A stretch of DNA of 64,000 nt, from positions 96,200-160,199 of the forward strand of contig JAURFW010000001.1 of the NCBI GenBank assembly GCA_030834125.1, in the 5' to 3' direction. Made by a program: the position numbers and the translations under genes. A model generated the notes under the pieces. It saw nothing but the letters and a program-made list of their open reading frames with translations. It made no database searches and was not told where the DNA came from. Positions 60,118 through 64,000 of this stretch are shown here, one piece after another (position 1 is the stretch's first letter; the number at the start of each line of letters is the position of its first letter). Source of the stretch: Bacteroidota bacterium. GTDB taxonomy: Bacteria; Bacteroidota; Bacteroidia; NS11-12g; UBA955.

Positions 60118-61107
60118 ATGTCAAATCCAAACCAACAAATAAAGAAAATTGCGGTATTCACCTCTGGTGGTGATGCCCCTGGGATGAATGCTTGTATTCG
60201 CGCCGTTGTTAGATCAAGTGTGCATTTTGGAATGGAAGTTTTTGGAATTCATGGAGGATATCAAGGAATGATTGAAAATGATATCCACCCTATGGATGCA
60301 TCTTCCGTTGCCAATATTATCCAATATGGTGGTACTATTTTAAAAACTGCAAGATCCAAAGAGTTCATGACTCCGGAAGGTAGAAAAAAAGCTTTTAATA
60401 ATTTAAAATCTCATGGCATAGATGCGATCGTTGCTATTGGAGGAAATGGAACCTATACAGGAGCACTTAAATTCAACGAGGAATACCAAATTCCTATAGT
60501 TGGATGTCCAGGAACTATTGATAATGACTTATTCGGAACTGATTTTACAATAGGTTTTGATACAGCCATAAATACAGCCATGGATGCAGTGGACAAAATT
60601 AGAGATACTGCAGATGCTCATGATAGAGTTTTTTTTATTGAAGTCATGGGACGGCACTCAGGCCATATTGCCCTTTATGCTGGAATTGGAGGTGGTGCTG
60701 AAGGTATCTTCATTCCTGAAAAGGATAATGAATTTGAAGATATTATCGATTCTTATGAAAAAAAATCAAGGAACAAAAAATTTTCAATTTTCGTTGTAGC
60801 TGAAGGAGATGAAGACGGTCACGCATTTGATATTGCAAAAAAATTCCAAGATGTTTTTCCTAACATAGACTCTAGAGTAACTGTATTGGGCCATATCCAA
60901 CGTGGTGGAAAGCCATCTGCTAACGATAGAATACTTGCTTCTCGAATTGGCGCACACGCAGTAAAAGCTTTAACCGAAGGAAATACAAATGTTGCTATTG
61001 GAGTCATTAACAATGAAATTTCTTTCACACCCTTCCAAGATGCTATATACAATAAGAAAAGTATAAATGAGAATCTTTGGATAATGAATGATATATTAAC
61101 GCGATAG
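60118..61107 (+). CDS. pfkA: ATP-type 6-phosphofructokinase with GGNG in place of GGDG
   Basis: VFTSGGDAPGMNACIRAVVR, PGTIDNDLFGTDFTIGFDTA, VMGRHSGHIAL, GHIQRGG. Confidence 0.93.
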   Translation: MSNPNQQIKKIAVFTSGGDAPGMNACIRAVVRSSVHFGMEVFGIHGGYQGMIENDIHPMDASSVANIIQYGGTILKTARSKEFMTPEGRKKAFNNLKSHGIDAIVAIGGNGTYTGALKFNEEYQIPIVGCPGTIDNDLFGTDFTIGFDTAINTAMDAVDKIRDTADAHDRVFFIEVMGRHSGHIALYAGIGGGAEGIFIPEKDNEFEDIIDSYEKKSRNKKFSIFVVAEGDEDGHAFDIAKKFQDVFPNIDSRVTVLGHIQRGGKPSANDRILASRIGAHAVKALTEGNTNVAIGVINNEISFTPFQDAIYNKKSINENLWIMNDILTR

Positions 61108-61115
61108 TTTGATAT

Positions 61116-62768
61116 ATGTTGAGCTCACTGTATATCCAAAATTATGCACTCATCAATGAGCTTAAGATCAATTTTGACAAAAAACTCACGATCATTACTG
61201 GGGAAACTGGTGCCGGAAAAAGTATTCTACTTGGTGCACTTAGTTTAATTCTTGGTAAACGTGCAGATACAACTGATATCGCAGATGAATCAGAAAAGTG
61301 TATTATAGAAGCAAATTTTAATATTGCCGGATTAAATCTCAATTCTATTTTCAACAACTATGAAATTGATTACTCAGACTCTTGTGTAATCCGACGCGAA
61401 ATCACAAAACAAGGAAAATCAAGATCATTCGTAAATGACTGCCTTGTTAATCTTACTACATTAAAACTTATCGGATCTTATTTGGTTGATATTCAAAGTC
61501 AAAACTCGTCATTGCTGATGACTCAAAATGAGGCTCAATTGAGCCTTGTGGATTCTCTTATCCCTGAAGAATTACTTATAGAATATCGTAATATTTTTGA
61601 AATTCATCGTACTAAGGAATCCGAGTTAAAATCTTTAAAAAGAAAAAAATTAGAATTTGAAAAAGACAGAGATTATAATGAATTCTTATTTAACGAGATA
61701 CATTCATTAAATTTAAATACTGCAGATGAAACCATTGAAGATGAGATTGCCAAACTTAGTCAGGCAGAAACAATTCAACAGGTTTTATTTAAGGTAAACT
61801 CCTTGATTGAAGAAAATGAACAAAGTATTAGAAATATTCTACGTGAAATCTCTAGAGATCTTCAATCCATTTCTTCAATTTCAAAACAGTACGAGGATAT
61901 CCTGCAAAGAATTGAGTCCTGCATTGTAGAATTGAGTGATATTGCATCAGAATCATTTCAATTAGCAGAGAATACAGATGACAATCCCCAATTCCTGTAT
62001 CAATTAAATGAAAGACTTGGAGAGATTCATCGATTGCAAAGAAAACATCAAGTTGAATCAGTTTCAGAATTGTTAAATATTCAAGAACAGCTCGATCAAA
62101 AATTAAATCAAAACGATTTGATTTCGAGTGAAATTGAAGAGTTAGAGGCTGATGTTGACCAACTCTTAATTCAATTAACCTCGAAAGGCAATCAATTATC
62201 AGAAGCAAGAAAAAGTGAATCTAGTTTATTAGAAAAAGAGGTATTATCAATTCTAAAAGGCCTTTCGATGGAACATACCCAAATAAAATTTTCATGGGAA
62301 AAACTTCAAGATTATTCGGAAAATGGGAATGACTCAGTTGATTTATTGTTTAGCTCAAATCCAGGCGTAAGTATGAAATCATTATCTCAAATAGCATCCG
62401 GAGGAGAATTATCAAGGTTGAGTTTTGCTTTTAGAAGCATTATTTCAAAAAACCATCAATTTCCAACGCTTATTTACGATGAGGCCGATACCGGTATTAG
62501 TGGAAATGTAGCAGCTAAAATGGGAATTCTCATGAGGGAAATGGGAGATAAACATCAAGTAATTTGTATTACTCATCTACCGCAAGTAGCAAGTGCCGGT
62601 CAGCACCAATTTGAAGTTGTTAAAAAAATCGATAATAAAACAGCTAGAACCGAAATCCATAAACTTACTGATGAAGAAAGAATTACAGCAATTTCAAAAA
62701 TGCTATCAGGAACCGAACAATTGGAAAGTGCTTATCAAACAGCCAAAGAATTGTTAAGTCAGTTTTAA
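61116..62768 (+). CDS. recN: DNA repair protein RecN
   Basis: LYIQNYALINELKINFDKKLTIITGETGAGKSILLGAL, ASGGELSRLSFAFR, YDEADTGISG. Confidence 0.97.
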   Translation: MLSSLYIQNYALINELKINFDKKLTIITGETGAGKSILLGALSLILGKRADTTDIADESEKCIIEANFNIAGLNLNSIFNNYEIDYSDSCVIRREITKQGKSRSFVNDCLVNLTTLKLIGSYLVDIQSQNSSLLMTQNEAQLSLVDSLIPEELLIEYRNIFEIHRTKESELKSLKRKKLEFEKDRDYNEFLFNEIHSLNLNTADETIEDEIAKLSQAETIQQVLFKVNSLIEENEQSIRNILREISRDLQSISSISKQYEDILQRIESCIVELSDIASESFQLAENTDDNPQFLYQLNERLGEIHRLQRKHQVESVSELLNIQEQLDQKLNQNDLISSEIEELEADVDQLLIQLTSKGNQLSEARKSESSLLEKEVLSILKGLSMEHTQIKFSWEKLQDYSENGNDSVDLLFSSNPGVSMKSLSQIASGGELSRLSFAFRSIISKNHQFPTLIYDEADTGISGNVAAKMGILMREMGDKHQVICITHLPQVASAGQHQFEVVKKIDNKTARTEIHKLTDEERITAISKMLSGTEQLESAYQTAKELLSQF

Positions 62769-63247
62769 AAAAGTTCTCCCGATTCTTCTTGAGATTCGTA
62801 ATAAGAATCTATTGCAGTAGGCCCTTTTCTAGCAATACCTGTGGCTAATTCATCACAACGTTCGTTCTCCTTAATTCCTGCATGACCTTTTACCCAATTA
62901 AAATTTACCTGTTTGAAATTTTGATGTTCCTGATCAAATAATTTCCATAAATCTGGATTTTTGACTTTCTTGAATCCTTTCTTTTTCCAATTCTCCAACC
63001 ACCCTTTTAAAACAGCATCACATACATATTTACTATCGGTATATACTTCTACTGGAATATCCTTTGATTTTATTTTCTGGAGTGCCCTTATCACCGCCAT
63101 TAACTCCATACGGTTGTTTGTAGTTTTACGGAAACCTTCGGCTATCTCTTTTCTATATTCTCCGTAAATCATTACAACTCCAAAACCACCAGGACCAGGA
63201 TTGCCTAAGGCTGCACCATCTGTGTATATTATTATGTTCTTTGTCAC
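62765..63247 (-). CDS. rnhA: ribonuclease HI
   Basis: IYTDGAALGNPGPGGFG, NNRMELMAV, YTDSKYV, VKGHAG, ERCDELA; GTG start MTKNIIIYTDG preferred over track start 63289. Confidence 0.95.
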   Translation of the reverse strand: MTKNIIIYTDGAALGNPGPGGFGVVMIYGEYRKEIAEGFRKTTNNRMELMAVIRALQKIKSKDIPVEVYTDSKYVCDAVLKGWLENWKKKGFKKVKNPDLWKLFDQEHQNFKQVNFNWVKGHAGIKENERCDELATGIARKGPTAIDSYYESQEESGELF

Positions 63248-63308
63248 TTCAACAAACTTATTACTTCTTTTCTTAATCGATAAAACCAATTGTCAACACA
63301 AATCGTTG

Positions 63309-63316
63309 TAAATTTG
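63309..63316 (+). promoter_or_regulatory. cinA -7 element TAAATTTG, 3 nt before ATG 63320 (TTG at 63290-63292, N16)
   Basis: Exact TAnnTTTG match with near-consensus -33 spacing. Confidence 0.45.
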
Positions 63317-63319
63317 AAT

Positions 63320-64000
63320 ATGCATGCGCTTTACATAGGTATTGGTGATGAACTCTTATTAGGACAAACAATAGAAACAAACAGCAATTACCTGGCACTG
63401 CAACTTAAAAACCTGGGAATAGAGTTTAAAACTAAAATTTGTATTTCTGACGACAAAACTGCAATAACTGATGCATTAGAAAATGGCTTAACTAATTTTA
63501 AATTAATTTTTATCACGGGAGGATTGGGTCCAACAAAAGACGATAAAACAAAAATTGTTCTTGAAGATTATTTTGGAGGAGGCTGGAGAAGGGATTCTGA
63601 TGTAGAAAAACATCTAGAAAAAATATTTGCATCCAAGGGTAAATCATTATCAGATATCAATAGACATCAAGCAAATCTTCCAAATAATTGCGAAACTTTG
63701 TTCAATCCGGTAGGTACAGCTCCAGGCATGTGGTTTGAAAAAAACAATTCAATAATTATATCGTTACCTGGTGTCCCCTATGAAGTAAGGTCAATTTGGG
63801 AAAATTCCATTTTAACAAAATTATCAGAACGATTTAATTTAACACCAAAAATATACAAGACACTCACTACAATGATGAAACCTGAAAGTCAAATAAGTGA
63901 GGACTTAAATTACTTTGAATCTAAATTACCTCCACAAATTACCTTAGCATATTTGCCCAATTACCACACAGTAAAATTGAGGCTAACGCTGTTAGAAAAT
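63320..64000 (+). CDS. cinA: CinA-family competence/damage-inducible protein, 3' truncated by window edge
   Basis: MHALYIGIGDELLLGQTIETNSNYLA, FITGGLGPTKDD, NPVGTAPGMWFE, LPGVPYEV; open frame to base 64000. Confidence 0.93.
   Translation, partial: MHALYIGIGDELLLGQTIETNSNYLALQLKNLGIEFKTKICISDDKTAITDALENGLTNFKLIFITGGLGPTKDDKTKIVLEDYFGGGWRRDSDVEKHLEKIFASKGKSLSDINRHQANLPNNCETLFNPVGTAPGMWFEKNNSIIISLPGVPYEVRSIWENSILTKLSERFNLTPKIYKTLTTMMKPESQISEDLNYFESKLPPQITLAYLPNYHTVKLRLTLLEN

Overview
The window is a compact, AT-rich chromosomal segment from a Bacteroidota (probably Flavobacteriales-like) bacterium. This follows from three T9SS cargo proteins with type A or type B C-terminal sorting signals, TAnnTTTG -7 promoter elements, LytS/LytTR regulation, and HscB and DUF6728-like proteins. 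It holds about 55 genes, mostly housekeeping: purC, phoH, dnaE, recF, ald, purN, trxA, a dihydroorotase, rseP, maeB, fumC, folP, rpe, sppA, a TetR-TolC-RND efflux operon, lon, pfkA, recN, rnhA and cinA. I saw no CRISPR array, prophage, transposon, tRNA or rRNA. I found no clear multi-gene novel system. The best leads are: (1) a perfect 10-bp inverted repeat flanking the -7 element of fumC, with the AUG inside one arm; (2) many TAnnTTTG elements 3-12 nt from start codons, suggesting frequent leaderless mRNAs; (3) a strong intrinsic-terminator hairpin inside the first codons of a sulfatase/LTA-synthase-like gene, plus two terminators abutting downstream start codons; (4) proteins with degenerate catalytic motifs (GxxExxY nuclease-fold protein, HscB with HPD->HID, PFK with GGDG->GGNG, a CxxC-less thioredoxin-fold protein that looks frameshifted); (5) four convergent gene pairs whose stop codons interlock in 4 nt. 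All calls come from reading the sequence; no searches were run.
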